A stretch of 38,678 bases of DNA. It comes from an uncultured Eubacteriales bacterium. Its GTDB lineage: Bacteria > Bacillota > Clostridia > Christensenellales > Aristaeellaceae. Of the stretch, positions 8,240 through 16,692 are shown piece after piece. The position numbers were made by a program, and so were the translations under genes. Below the pieces are notes generated by a model, which worked only from the letters and a program-made list of their open reading frames with translations, was not told the DNA's origin and ran no database searches. Each line of letters begins with the position of its first letter. Position 1 is the stretch's first letter. The stretch covers positions 1 to 38,678 of the forward strand of contig CADASK010000009.1 in NCBI GenBank assembly GCA_902790495.1, written 5' to 3'.

Positions 8240-10453
8240 TTGGAAACCATCGAGGTGATGATTTCGGGCATTGTGTACCGCAATGACGAGAACGGCTACA
8301 CGGTGATGAGCTGCCAGATGGGCCGCAGGGAGATCACGGCGGTCGGCGCGCTGCCCGGGCTGCGGCGCGGGGAGCAGGTGCGCCTCCACGGCGACTGGGT
8401 GGATCACCCGCAGTACGGCATGCAGTTCAAGATCATGGGCTTCGAGCTGGTGATGCCCACGACGGTGCTGGGCATCGAGCGGTATCTCGCCGGCGCGGGC
8501 ATCCGGGGCATCAAGGCCAGCACAGCCCATAGCATCGTGCACCGCTTCGGCGAGGAGACGCTGACTATCCTCAGCGAGCATCCGGAGCGGCTGATGGAGA
8601 TCCCCGGCATCGGCCGGAAAAAGTACGTCGCCATCGCCGAGAGCTTCCGCGAAAAGCAGCAGGAGCGCGGGGCCGTCATCTTCCTGCAGAGCTACGGCAT
8701 CCCGCCCAAGTTAGCGGTGAAGATCAGCAAGCTCTACGGCGACAGGACGGAGACGGTCGTCCGGGAAAATCCCTACAGGCTGTGCGAGGACATCGAGGGC
8801 GTCGGCTTCCAGACCGCGGACCGCATCGGCGCAGCGATGGGCGTGGCGCAGGACAGCGATTTCCGCCTGCGGGCGGCCGTGAAATACGTGCTGCAGGAGG
8901 CCGCCGCCGGCAGCGGCCACTGCTACCTGCCCAGAACCCTGCTGGAGCAGAAGACCCAGGAGCTGCTGCGGGTGGACATCGAGGGCATCCGCGCCCAGAT
9001 CACGGCGCTGCTGCTGGAGCGGGAGCTGACCTCGGAGGCGGGCGAGGAGGACGACCGCATCTACCTGCGCGCCTACGCCCGGGCCGAGAAGGAGGTGGCC
9101 CAGCGACTGATGGAGCTGATGGCCGCCCTGCCGGCCCAAAGCCATCCCGGGCTGGCGGCCCGCATCGACCGCTTCGAGCGGCGCAGGGGCATCACCTTCA
9201 GCCAGCTGCAGCGGGAGGCGCTGGTGCGGGCGATGGACACGGGTGTCTTCGTGGTGACGGGCGGCCCCGGCACCGGCAAGACGACGCTGATCCAGTGTCT
9301 GATCGAACAGATGCAGACCGAGGGCGACGTGCTGCTGTGCGCGCCGACGGGCCGGGCGGCCAAGCGCATGTCCGAGGCCAGCGGCATGGAGAGCCGCACG
9401 ATCCACCGCCTGCTGGAATACAGCGGCGAGATGGGCGGCTTTTCCAGGGACGAGGAGAATCCGCTGGAGGCCTCCTGCGTGATCGTGGACGAGGTGTCCA
9501 TGGTCGACCTGATGCTGATGCGCTCGCTGCTCAGGGCCATCGAGCCGGGCACGCGGCTGGTGCTGGTGGGGGACAGCGACCAGCTGCCAAGCGTCGGCGC
9601 GGGCAACGTGCTGGGCGACATCCTGCACAGCGGTGTGATTCCGGCGGTCTGCCTGCACGACATCTTCCGCCAGAGCGAGACGAGCCGCATCGTGGTCAAC
9701 GCCCACCGCATCAACGAGGGCGAGATGCCCCTGCTCAACGAGAAGGGTACCGACTTCTTCTTTGAGCGCACGGACTCGGCGATGGCCACGTCGGAGACGG
9801 TGGTGCGCCTGGTGACCCAGCGCCTGCCGGGCTTCCTGAAGATGAAGCCGGAGGAGCGGGTGCGGCGCATCCAGGTGCTCGCGCCGATGCGAAAGAGCGA
9901 GTGCGGGGTCGAGGTGATCAACCTCCGCCTGCAGCAAGCGCTGAATCCGCCCGCGCCCGGCAAGCCGACGCTGACCTGGGGCGACAGCGTGTTCCGCCTG
10001 GGTGATAAGGTGATGCAGACCCACAACGACTACAACCTCGCCTGGCGGCAGATCCGGGACGGCGAGGAGGGCTCAGGCGTCTTCAATGGGGACGTGGGCT
10101 TCATCACACGGGTGGATGAGGCGGAGAGCGAATTGACCGTGCTTTTCGACGAGGAGCGGGAGGCGGTCTACAGCGCCCAACAGCTGGAAAACCTGGAGCT
10201 GGCCTACTGCCTGTCGGTGCACAAGAGCCAGGGCAGCGAGTTCCCGGTGGTGGTGATGCCGGTCTTTGGCGGGCCGCAGATCCTGCTGACGCGCAACCTC
10301 TTCTACACGGCCCTGACCCGCGCGAAGGCCCTGGTGGTGCTGGTGGGCCGCGAGGAGACGATCCGCATGATGGTGGAGAACAACCAGATTCTCAGACGCT
10401 GGACGGCCCTGGACGAGAGGCTGCGAAAGACCGCGGAGATGATGATGCCATGA
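8240..10453 (+). CDS. recD2: ATP-dependent DNA helicase RecD2
   Basis: A 737-residue superfamily 1B 5'-3' DNA helicase acting in DNA repair and replication-fork maintenance in bacteria that lack RecBC. The N-terminal domain has the family start VMISGIVYRNDENGYTV. A helix-hairpin-helix stretch (IPGIGRKKY) sits near residue 121. Walker A GGPGTGKTT is near 340, Walker B IVDEVSMVD near 414, GDSDQLPSVGAGNVLGDIL near 451 and the C-terminal UvrD-like motif SVHKSQGSEF near 658. TTG 8240 is taken as start because GGGAGG lies 7 bases upstream and the product has the usual RecD2 length; the open frame upstream runs antisense through other genes. Its stop overlaps the comF start by four bases. Confidence 0.95.
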   Translation: METIEVMISGIVYRNDENGYTVMSCQMGRREITAVGALPGLRRGEQVRLHGDWVDHPQYGMQFKIMGFELVMPTTVLGIERYLAGAGIRGIKASTAHSIVHRFGEETLTILSEHPERLMEIPGIGRKKYVAIAESFREKQQERGAVIFLQSYGIPPKLAVKISKLYGDRTETVVRENPYRLCEDIEGVGFQTADRIGAAMGVAQDSDFRLRAAVKYVLQEAAAGSGHCYLPRTLLEQKTQELLRVDIEGIRAQITALLLERELTSEAGEEDDRIYLRAYARAEKEVAQRLMELMAALPAQSHPGLAARIDRFERRRGITFSQLQREALVRAMDTGVFVVTGGPGTGKTTLIQCLIEQMQTEGDVLLCAPTGRAAKRMSEASGMESRTIHRLLEYSGEMGGFSRDEENPLEASCVIVDEVSMVDLMLMRSLLRAIEPGTRLVLVGDSDQLPSVGAGNVLGDILHSGVIPAVCLHDIFRQSETSRIVVNAHRINEGEMPLLNEKGTDFFFERTDSAMATSETVVRLVTQRLPGFLKMKPEERVRRIQVLAPMRKSECGVEVINLRLQQALNPPAPGKPTLTWGDSVFRLGDKVMQTHNDYNLAWRQIRDGEEGSGVFNGDVGFITRVDEAESELTVLFDEEREAVYSAQQLENLELAYCLSVHKSQGSEFPVVVMPVFGGPQILLTRNLFYTALTRAKALVVLVGREETIRMMVENNQILRRWTALDERLRKTAEMMMP

Positions 10454-11172
10454 AGCTGGAGGGTCTGAAGCGATTCCTGCGCTCGGCGGATACGGCCCTG
10501 CTGGACACGGTCTATCCGCTGAACCTCGAGTGCCTGAGCTGCCGGGGGCCTTCCCTGGGGCACCCGCTGTGCGCCGACTGCGCGCAGATGCTGGAGGACT
10601 GCCGCATCCCGGCGCCGATCTGTCCGGTGTGCGGGCACCCGCTGCAGGGGGACGCGCCCTGCGCCTTCTGCGCTGGGGACGGTCTCGTGCTCCGCTCCGC
10701 CTACACCCACACTGGCGTGGCGCGGGATCTGGTGCACACACTGAAATATGAAGCCATCAGCGCGCCGGCGGCCGTGCTGGCGGAGGAGATGGCGCGCGCC
10801 GTGGAGTCCCTCGGGCCCTTCGACACGGCGACGTGGGTCACCATGCCGGCGCAGCGCAGGCGGGAGCGCGGCATCGACCACGGCAGGCTTTTGGCGGAGG
10901 CGGTGGCCCGGCGGCTGGGCATCCCCTGCGAAGAGCTGCTGACACGCGACGAGAAGAAAAAACTGCAGACCCAGGCGGGACTGGGCCGCGAGGAGCGTCT
11001 GCGCAACCTGAGGGACGTGTTCTCCTGCGAAAGGCCGGTGCGGGGCAGCATCCTGCTGGTGGACGACGTGATGACCACGGGCTCCACGGCGCGGGTCTGC
11101 CGGGACGCGCTGATGGCGGCGGGCGCTTCGGCGGTGACGGTGGTCACGGCGACGCAGGCCGGTTCAAAGTGA
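10450..11172 (+). CDS. comF: ComF family amidophosphoribosyltransferase-like protein
   Basis: A 240-residue protein of the ComF family, linked in other bacteria to DNA uptake and competence. The N-terminus carries two zinc-ribbon-like Cys sets (CLSC..CADC and CPVC..CAFC). The C-terminal half is a PRTase type I domain with the PRPP-binding signature ILLVDDVMTTGST near residue 200 and the family motif RRRERGIDHGRLLAEAVA near 137. It overlaps recD2 through ATGA. The pairing of recD2 with comF is common in Clostridia, so the gene is likely in the same transcript. Its precise biochemical role in ComF proteins is not established. Confidence 0.92.
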   Translation: MKLEGLKRFLRSADTALLDTVYPLNLECLSCRGPSLGHPLCADCAQMLEDCRIPAPICPVCGHPLQGDAPCAFCAGDGLVLRSAYTHTGVARDLVHTLKYEAISAPAAVLAEEMARAVESLGPFDTATWVTMPAQRRRERGIDHGRLLAEAVARRLGIPCEELLTRDEKKKLQTQAGLGREERLRNLRDVFSCERPVRGSILLVDDVMTTGSTARVCRDALMAAGASAVTVVTATQAGSK

Positions 11173-11199
11173 TTGATTGCGACACAGGACGGTGACGGA

Positions 11200-12474
11200 A
11201 TGAATTGGAAACGATGGCTGACGGGATGGCTGCTGGCGGTGTGCCTGTTGCCCTGCCTCGCGGGGGGCTCCCGCGCGGAGGGAACGGCGGGCCATGAACC
11301 CCAGGACATCACCAAGCGCGTGGATGTGCACCTGCTGACCAGCAAGAAGAAGCTGACCGAGCTGCGCGACCGCAAGTACAAGACCTACCTGACCCTGCGC
11401 GCCGGCGGCGTCATCGAGATCGACGGCAAGGGCCAGGCCCTCGGCGGCGTATTCCTGCAGTACTATGACCGCACCGCGCCTTGCTCGGTGGAGGTCTGGC
11501 AGGGCGACGCCTGGCAGAAGATCGCCGACTGCGGTACCTACCTCACCGAGTGGGTGGCGTTCCCCGAGGGAACCGGGAAGGCGCGGATCCAGAACGGGGA
11601 CGGCGCGCGGCTGATGCTGGCGGAGCTGACGGTCTACGAGCCCGGCGGCCGCCCGGCGCGTGCTACGGAATGGACGGAGACAGACAAGGCGGACATCATG
11701 CTGCTGGTCTGCCACCCGGACGACGAGCTGCTGTGGTTCGGCGGTCTGCTGCCAACCTACGCGGGGGAGCGCGGCCTGCGGGTGCAGGTGGTCTACGCGG
11801 TGCCCTCCACGCCCAACCGGCGGCTGGAGCTGCTGGACGGCCTCTGGCACTGCGGTGTCCATATCTACCCGCAGTTTTTGGGCATGCGGGACGCCCACTC
11901 CTACACCCTGACCAAGCAGTACAAGCTGTGGCGGAAGAGCACGCTGCAGAGCCGCATCACCGAGATGATCCGCCGCTTCAAGCCGGAGGTGCTCGTCACC
12001 CACGACATGAAGGGCGAATACGGCCACGGCGGGCACAAGGCCATCGCGGACTGCGCGACCCAGTGCGTGGGCATCGCCGCCAACCCGGAGAAGTACGCGG
12101 AGTCCGCCCAGGCCTGGGGCGCCTGGCAGGTGAAGAAGTGCTATGTGCACCTCTGGGACCAGGGGAAGCTCCAGTTTGACTGGCACCAGCCTTTGGCAGC
12201 CTTCGGCGGAAAGGACGGCATGACGGTGGCCAAGGAGGCCTTCGCCTTTCACCGCAGCCAGACGGGACACGGCTGGGAGATGGAGGAGGGCGGCCCCTGC
12301 GACAACAGCCTGTTCGGCCTCTACAGCACCACCGTGGGCGCGGACGAGGCCAGGGACGACCTGATGGAGCACATCGGCGCGGAAGCTGAGACGGAGAGCG
12401 CCCAGGAGGAGACCGTGCCGGGGGACGCGCTGGAGATCGAGGAGATACTGCTGGAGGGGGATGACACGCTGTGA
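11200..12474 (+). CDS. Secreted PIG-L (LmbE-type) deacetylase
   Basis: A 424-residue exported protein. Residues 1-28 form a signal peptide (MNWKRWLTGWLLAVCLLPCL, then AGGSRAEG). Residues of about 35-155 are beta-rich and may be a carbohydrate-binding or discoidin-like module. The PIG-L domain follows: HPDDE near residue 172 gives the zinc ligands His and Asp and the catalytic Asp, and HDMKGEYGHGGH near 268-276 supplies the third ligand. Family members deacetylate N-acetylglucosamine-containing substrates; the substrate here is unknown. ATG 11200 is preferred because it begins the signal peptide; an in-frame TTG at 11173, next to the comF stop, is an alternative. Its stop overlaps the next gene. 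Confidence 0.88.
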   Translation: MNWKRWLTGWLLAVCLLPCLAGGSRAEGTAGHEPQDITKRVDVHLLTSKKKLTELRDRKYKTYLTLRAGGVIEIDGKGQALGGVFLQYYDRTAPCSVEVWQGDAWQKIADCGTYLTEWVAFPEGTGKARIQNGDGARLMLAELTVYEPGGRPARATEWTETDKADIMLLVCHPDDELLWFGGLLPTYAGERGLRVQVVYAVPSTPNRRLELLDGLWHCGVHIYPQFLGMRDAHSYTLTKQYKLWRKSTLQSRITEMIRRFKPEVLVTHDMKGEYGHGGHKAIADCATQCVGIAANPEKYAESAQAWGAWQVKKCYVHLWDQGKLQFDWHQPLAAFGGKDGMTVAKEAFAFHRSQTGHGWEMEEGGPCDNSLFGLYSTTVGADEARDDLMEHIGAEAETESAQEETVPGDALEIEEILLEGDDTL

Positions 12475-13007
12475 CGCTGACGGGCAAGCGGGTGCGTCTG
12501 CGCGCCTTTGAATCGGAGGATCTGCAGGCGGAGCACGCGATGATGAACGAGGAGGAGACCCTGCGCGCCATGCTGCGGGGCATCCCGTTTCCCACCTCCA
12601 TGGCGGATGAGCAGCAGTGGCTCGGCGGGCAGTCCAGCTACACCCGGGGCGAGTACCAGTTCGCCGTGGAGAACGAGGACGGCGAGCTGATCGGCCGCTG
12701 CGGGCCGACGAAGGTGGACTGGAAGAACCGCGTGGGCGAGCTGGGCATCGTGATCGCCGGGCGATGGCGCGGTCAGGGCTATGGCAGCGAGGCCATGGAG
12801 CTGCTGTGCGGCTTCTGCTTTGGGGAGATGAACCTGCGCAAGCTGAAGGTGGCTGTGCTCGCCACCAACACGGCGGCCCTCCGCTGCTATGAGGCCAACG
12901 GCTTCCGGCACGAGGGCACGCTGCGCGGGGAGGTCTTCCGCGGCGGCAGGTATGTGGACGTCGAGCTGCTGGCCCGGTTCGCCGAGACAGATATGACGGA
13001 AGAATGA
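12471..13007 (+). CDS. GNAT family N-acetyltransferase (RimJ/RimL-like)
   Basis: A 178-residue acetyl-CoA-dependent acetyltransferase of the Acetyltransf_3 type. It starts with the family pattern TGKRVRLRAFESEDLQ. The acetyl-CoA pyrophosphate loop appears as RWRGQGYGSEAMELLC (Q/RxxGxG/A) near residues 98-113, followed by NLRKLKVAVLATNTAALRCYEANGF, which is typical of protein or small-molecule acetylases related to RimJ/RimL. The start is GTG 12471, overlapping the PIG-L stop as GTGA, with GGAGGGGG about 10 bases upstream. The substrate cannot be inferred. Last gene of the recD2 operon. Confidence 0.9.
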   Translation: MTLTGKRVRLRAFESEDLQAEHAMMNEEETLRAMLRGIPFPTSMADEQQWLGGQSSYTRGEYQFAVENEDGELIGRCGPTKVDWKNRVGELGIVIAGRWRGQGYGSEAMELLCGFCFGEMNLRKLKVAVLATNTAALRCYEANGFRHEGTLRGEVFRGGRYVDVELLARFAETDMTEE

Positions 13008-13120
13008 CAAATTGTAACAGATCGGATACATTCTCTGTGCCCGGCTCCGGCGACCGCCGCTGCCGGGCGAAAAAATCCGCAAAAATTTTACAAATGTGAA
13101 GAAAAAACACGGAAAATCGC

Positions 13121-13149
13121 TTTACAAGACGGGAAAAGAGTGCTAATAT
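13121..13149 (+). promoter_or_regulatory. rpsMp: Strong promoter of the alpha ribosomal operon
   Basis: TTTACA (13121-13126), 17-base spacer, TAATAT (13144-13149), with TGC before the -10 box (extended -10). Upstream, 13070-13120 is rich in short A- and T-tracts, unlike the surrounding GC-rich DNA, and could act as an UP element. The 408-base interval 13008-13415 holds this promoter and the leader but no gene. Confidence 0.85.
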
Positions 13150-13155
13150 TTAGTG

Positions 13156-13415
13156 GTTAACGTGTAGGTTCGACTGCTGGGCGGCTGCACGCGCATCCCC
13201 GCGCGTGTTCCATCGGTCTGCCGATACATCCGCGACGATTCTCCGCACCTTCCTTCAGCGGGAATCTCGCCGTCGGCGCTTGCTTTCACCAGGCGCTGGC
13301 AAAAAGCTGCGGCACGCGCAGGCTCCGGGGTGGGTTGCCCCTGAGAAGACGCAGCCGCGTCTTTCCGGTCTTTTGGAGAGAACGGGCCAACAACATTTGG
13401 AGGTGCAAGAAACAC
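13156..13415 (+). promoter_or_regulatory. Long structured 5' leader of rpsM
   Basis: About 260 nt lie between the predicted transcription start and the rpsM ATG. Hairpins seen include 13188-13194/13201-13207 (CACGCGC/GCGCGTG) and 13346-13352/13357-13363 (AAGACGC/GCGTCTT), the latter followed by a T-rich stretch. No short coding gene such as infA or rpmJ could be read. A ribosomal-protein autoregulatory leader is a reasonable inference, with S4 or S13 as possible effectors, but the sequence does not match a leader I can name. Confidence 0.55.
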
Positions 13416-13793
13416 ATGGCACGCATTGCGGGCGTTGACCTGCCCAGAGAAAAGCGCGTGGAGATCGGCCTGACCTATATCTACGGTATCGGTCTGACCA
13501 CCTCCCAGAAAATGCTCGCGGATGTCGGCATCAATCCCGATACCCGTGTGAAGGACCTGACCGAGAACGACATCAGCAAGCTCCGTGATTACATCGAACA
13601 TCACCTGAAGGTGGAAGGCGATCTGCGCCGCGAGGTGTCTATGAACATCAAGCGCCTGGTCGAGATTGGCTCCTACCGCGGTGTCCGTCATCGTCGTGGC
13701 CTGCCCGTTCGCGGACAGAACACCAAGACGAATGCTCGTACCCGCAAGGGCCCCAAGCGCACCATCGCGGGCAAGAAGAAGGCCGGCAAGTAA
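13416..13793 (+). CDS. rpsM: 30S ribosomal protein S13
   Basis: A 125-residue S13, a head protein of the small subunit that contacts the P-site tRNA and the 50S bridge. The start [21 protein letters not shown] and the basic tail [18 protein letters not shown] are characteristic. The helix-two-turn-helix region ([19 protein letters not shown]) is intact. The GGAGGT ribosome site is 11 bases before ATG 13416, rather far. It is the first gene of the operon; map, infA and rpmJ, which often precede rpsM in Firmicutes, are absent here and are replaced by a GNAT gene and a dedicated promoter. Confidence 0.98.
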   Translation: MARIAGVDLPREKRVEIGLTYIYGIGLTTSQKMLADVGINPDTRVKDLTENDISKLRDYIEHHLKVEGDLRREVSMNIKRLVEIGSYRGVRHRRGLPVRGQNTKTNARTRKGPKRTIAGKKKAGK

Positions 13794-13808
13794 GCCGCTC
13801 CTCGCGAA

Positions 13809-13910
13809 GGAAACCCGCCGGGCAGCGTGAGGCCCCGACCCGGGCCAAAGAATATGCCGCGGCATAGGTTTCCCGATGATGATCAACCCGTTTGCATACG
13901 GGTACGGAGG
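13809..13910 (+). promoter_or_regulatory. Structured rpsM-rpsK gap, possible three-way junction RNA
   Basis: In this 126-base gap GGAAACC (13809-13815) pairs with GGTTTCC (13867-13873) and encloses two further stems: CCGGG/CCCGG (13818-13822 with 13839-13843) and the palindrome ATGCCGCGGCAT (13854-13865). A separate hairpin ACCCGT/ACGGGT (13886-13891 with 13898-13903) ends three bases before the GGAGG of rpsK, so it could influence ribosome access. Pairings are read directly; regulation is inferred. Confidence 0.55.
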
Positions 13911-13919
13911 TAAGATACA

Positions 13920-14321
13920 ATGGCACCCAAGTCCAAGCTGAAGAAGGTCGTGCGCAAGCGCAAGGAGCGCAAGCTTGTCGAGCGCGGCGCCGCCCATATC
14001 ACTTCTTCTTTCAATAATACAATCGTCACCATCACGGACACGCAGGGCAATGCCCTGTCCTGGGCCAGCGCCGGCGGCCTCGGCTTCCGCGGAAGCAAGA
14101 AGTCCACGCCCTTCGCCGCCCAGATGGCCGCCGAGACTGCCGCCAACTCCGCCAAGGAATATGGCCTCAAGTCTGTGGAAGTGTTCGTGAAGGGCCCCGG
14201 CTCCGGCCGTGAGGCTGCGATCCGCTCCCTGCAGGCCGCCGGCCTGGACGTGAGCATGATCAAGGACGTGACGCCCATTCCGCACAATGGCTGCCGTCCA
14301 CCCAAGCGCCGCCGCGTGTAA
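13920..14321 (+). CDS. rpsK: 30S ribosomal protein S11
   Basis: A 133-residue S11 of the small-subunit platform. The diagnostic segments are [18 protein letters not shown], then [30 protein letters not shown] and the C-terminal [13 protein letters not shown]. The ATG has GGAGG 9 bases upstream. A structured gap of 126 bases separates it from rpsM, longer than usual for this operon, and 26 bases lie before rpsD. Confidence 0.98.
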   Translation: MAPKSKLKKVVRKRKERKLVERGAAHITSSFNNTIVTITDTQGNALSWASAGGLGFRGSKKSTPFAAQMAAETAANSAKEYGLKSVEVFVKGPGSGREAAIRSLQAAGLDVSMIKDVTPIPHNGCRPPKRRRV

Positions 14322-14347
14322 GGTATGTTGAAGGAGGACAATGAATC

Positions 14348-14944
14348 ATGGCAGTGAATAAACAGCCCATCGCCAAGAAGTGCCGGAGCTTTGATATCTC
14401 CCCGGCCGTCATGGGCTATGGCAATAAGAAGTCCAACCGCAATCCCGGCGGCAACCGCCGCAAGAAGGTTTCCGAATACGGCGCCCAGCTAAAGGAAAAG
14501 CAGAAGGTCAAGTTCGTGTATGGCATCCTGGAGAAGCAGTTCCATCACTACTTCCTCAAGGCTTCCAACATGAAGGGCATCACCGGCGACAACATGCTCC
14601 GTCTGCTGGAGCAGCGCCTGGACAATGTGGTGTATCGTCTCGGCCTGGCCAAGACCCGCCGCATGGCCCGTCAGGTTGTGGTGCATGGCCACATCCGCGT
14701 CAACGGCGTGAAGGTGGACATCCCCTCCTACCAGGTGAAGGTGGACGACGTCATCACCCTGCGCAAGCGCAGCGAGGAGATGGAGATGTTCAAGAGCCTG
14801 CGCGAGGGCACCAGCATCGTGACCCCCAAGTGGCTCTCCTTCGACGCTCCGAACCTGACCGGCAAGGTGGTCGCCCTGCCCGCCCGCGAGGACATCGACC
14901 TGCAGCTGCAGGAGAACATGATCGTCGAGTATTACTCCCGTTAA
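14348..14944 (+). CDS. rpsD: 30S ribosomal protein S4, zinc-free form
   Basis: A 198-residue S4, a primary 16S rRNA-binding and assembly protein, and in several bacteria a translational repressor of its own operon. The S4 domain is visible as NMLRLLEQRLDNVVYRLGLA, with HGHIRVNGVKVDIPSYQVK. The N-terminus lacks the paired zinc cysteines (only one Cys, in KKCRSF), so this is the C-minus type common in Clostridia. ATG 14348 is preceded by GAAGGAGG. It lies in the order rpsK-rpsD-rpoA, typical of Gram-positive alpha operons. Confidence 0.98.
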   Translation: MAVNKQPIAKKCRSFDISPAVMGYGNKKSNRNPGGNRRKKVSEYGAQLKEKQKVKFVYGILEKQFHHYFLKASNMKGITGDNMLRLLEQRLDNVVYRLGLAKTRRMARQVVVHGHIRVNGVKVDIPSYQVKVDDVITLRKRSEEMEMFKSLREGTSIVTPKWLSFDAPNLTGKVVALPAREDIDLQLQENMIVEYYSR

Positions 14945-14969
14945 TCCTGACGGGGTTCGGAGGGCGAAA

Positions 14970-14992
14970 CGCACGGCGGGCAACGCTGTGCG
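14970..14992 (+). promoter_or_regulatory. Hairpin in the rpsD-rpoA gap
   Basis: CGCACGGCG (14970-14978) pairs with CGCTGTGCG (14984-14992) across a 5-base loop, nine pairs with one G-U. It stands in the 104-base gap between rpsD and rpoA, flanked by a longer imperfect pairing of CTGACGGGGT just after rpsD with ACCCCATCAG just before the rpoA ribosome site. There is no U-run, so it is not an intrinsic terminator. Confidence 0.55.
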
Positions 14993-15048
14993 CATGACCC
15001 CACTGACGCAGCCCTTTGGCACGACCCCATCAGAGGAGGGTAAACGAA

Positions 15049-16002
15049 ATGATCGTAGAAATCGAAAAGGCCCGCATCGAGTGCGTCAATGTCGATCAGA
15101 ACGGCATGCACGCCACATTCGTTGTGGAGCCCCTGGAGCGCGGCTTCGGCCACACGCTGGGCAACTCTCTGCGGCGTGTGCTCCTCTCCTCTCTTCCCGG
15201 CGCGGCCGTCTCCTCGGTGCACATCGAGGGCGTGCAGCATGAGTTTTCCACGGTTCCCGGCGTCAAGGAGGATGTCACGGAGATCATCCTGAACCTCAAG
15301 TCGCTGGCCGTGAAGCTCTACAGTGACGGGAACGAGACCAAGACGATCTCCGTGGACGCGCAGGGTCCCTGCGAGATCACCGGTGCGGACATCAAGGTGG
15401 ACGACGAGGTAGAGATCGTCAATCCCGAGCTGCACATCGCCACGCTGAACGAGGACGCGCACCTGCAGATGCAGATGACCGTCGACCTCGGCCGCGGCTA
15501 TGTGAGCGCGGACAAGAACAAGAATCCCGCGATGCCGATCGGCGTGATTCCGATCGACAGCATCTTCACCCCCATCCGCAAGGTCAACTACACGGTGGAA
15601 GACACCCGTGTGGGCCAGATGACGGACTTCGACAAGCTGACGCTGGAGATTTGGACCAACGGCACGCTCAAGCCGGAGGAGGCCATCAGCGGCGCGGCGA
15701 AGATCCTCTCCGAGCACCTCTCCCTGTTTGTGTCCCTGACCGATCAGGTGATGCCGGTGAGCATGGTGCCCCAGGAGGACGACCGCAAGGAAAAGGTGCT
15801 GGAGATGACCATCGAAGAGCTGGATCTCTCCGTCCGCGCCTACAACTGCCTCAAGCGCGCCAACATCAACACGGTCGCGGAGCTTGTGACCCGCAACCAG
15901 GAGGACATGATGAAGGTGCGCAACCTGGGCCGCAAGAGCCTTGAGGAAGTGGAGCAGAAGCTGCAAGCCCTCGGCCTTGGCCTGAAACCGAACGAAGAAT
16001 AA
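15049..16002 (+). CDS. rpoA: DNA-directed RNA polymerase subunit alpha
   Basis: A 317-residue alpha subunit, the scaffold for RNA polymerase assembly. The N-terminal domain shows [20 protein letters not shown] near residues 35-54, the dimer and assembly region. The C-terminal domain (from about 250) shows [21 protein letters not shown] and [21 protein letters not shown], the helix-hairpin-helix that binds UP elements and activators. The start is ATG 15049, with GAGGAGGG upstream; an in-frame upstream start would add 11 non-homologous residues. Confidence 0.98.
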   Translation: MIVEIEKARIECVNVDQNGMHATFVVEPLERGFGHTLGNSLRRVLLSSLPGAAVSSVHIEGVQHEFSTVPGVKEDVTEIILNLKSLAVKLYSDGNETKTISVDAQGPCEITGADIKVDDEVEIVNPELHIATLNEDAHLQMQMTVDLGRGYVSADKNKNPAMPIGVIPIDSIFTPIRKVNYTVEDTRVGQMTDFDKLTLEIWTNGTLKPEEAISGAAKILSEHLSLFVSLTDQVMPVSMVPQEDDRKEKVLEMTIEELDLSVRAYNCLKRANINTVAELVTRNQEDMMKVRNLGRKSLEEVEQKLQALGLGLKPNEE

Positions 16003-16061
16003 ACCTGTATGTATCGCGCCTGCAGCCAAGCTGCAGACCATCCGTGAAGGAGGAAAACCCC

Positions 16062-16574
16062 ATGGCATACAAACGCAAGCTGGGTCGCACCGCTGATCAG
16101 CGGAAAGCCCTGCTCCGCAATCAGGTGACCAACCTCATCTGGTATGGCCGCATTCAGACCACGGAGGCGAAGGCCAAGGAAGTGCGCCGCATCGCTGACC
16201 GCATGATCACCCTGGCCATCAAGGAATGCGACAACACGGTGAACACCACCAAGGAGACGCACAACGACAAGGGCCAGCTGATGACGCTGGAGGTTGTCAA
16301 CGACGCGCCGTCCAAGCTGCATGCCCGCCGCATGATGATGGCTTATCTGTATGATATTCCCCAGGCCCGCCTGTCCGAGGAGAAGAAGGCCGAGTTCAAG
16401 GCCCGCGTGAAGGACAACAAGCATCCCGTGGTGGAGAAGCTGTTCCGCGAGATCGGCCCCAAGTACAAGGCCCGCAATGCGGAGAAGAACTGCGCCGGCG
16501 GCTACACCCGCATCGTGAAGGTTGGCCCCCGCCGCGGCGACGCTGCCGAAATGGTCATTCTGGAGCTGATCTGA
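16062..16574 (+). CDS. rplQ: 50S ribosomal protein L17 with internal insertion
   Basis: A 170-residue L17, located near the exit of the peptide tunnel. The family N-terminus [21 protein letters not shown] and the C-terminus [19 protein letters not shown] are intact. Between them is about 50 residues more than in the 120-residue B. subtilis protein (roughly residues 60-125, charged and Lys-rich), a feature also seen in some other Clostridia. ATG 16062 has GAAGGAGG 8 bases upstream. Last gene of the operon; a strong terminator follows 50 bases later. Confidence 0.97.
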   Translation: MAYKRKLGRTADQRKALLRNQVTNLIWYGRIQTTEAKAKEVRRIADRMITLAIKECDNTVNTTKETHNDKGQLMTLEVVNDAPSKLHARRMMMAYLYDIPQARLSEEKKAEFKARVKDNKHPVVEKLFREIGPKYKARNAEKNCAGGYTRIVKVGPRRGDAAEMVILELI

Positions 16575-16623
16575 GCTGATCGCTTCAACGTAACATAAAA
16601 CACTCGCACATCAAAGCAAAAAT

Positions 16624-16653
16624 CCCGTCCTGATGCACACAGGGCGGGTTTTT
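16624..16653 (+). terminator. Intrinsic terminator of the alpha operon
   Basis: CCCGTCCTG (16624-16632) pairs with CAGGGCGGG (16640-16648), nine pairs with one G-U, followed by TTTTT. It lies 50 bases after rplQ. The rest of the gap to the next gene (16654-16862) holds a palindromic repeat and a promoter. Confidence 0.9.
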
Positions 16654-16692
16654 CTGTACAAACTATCTTGCTCCCCTGTGAAGAAAAGACGG

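Noticed and set aside
13039-13068. Inverted repeat GCCCGGC/GCCGGGC after the GNAT gene, as an intrinsic terminator
   Set aside because: On the plus strand it is followed by GAAAAAAT, not T, and on the minus strand by no T-run; it may fold but does not look like a standard terminator.
13008-13415. Possible small infA or rpmJ gene before rpsM
   Set aside because: No frame in the interval encodes the conserved residues of either protein.
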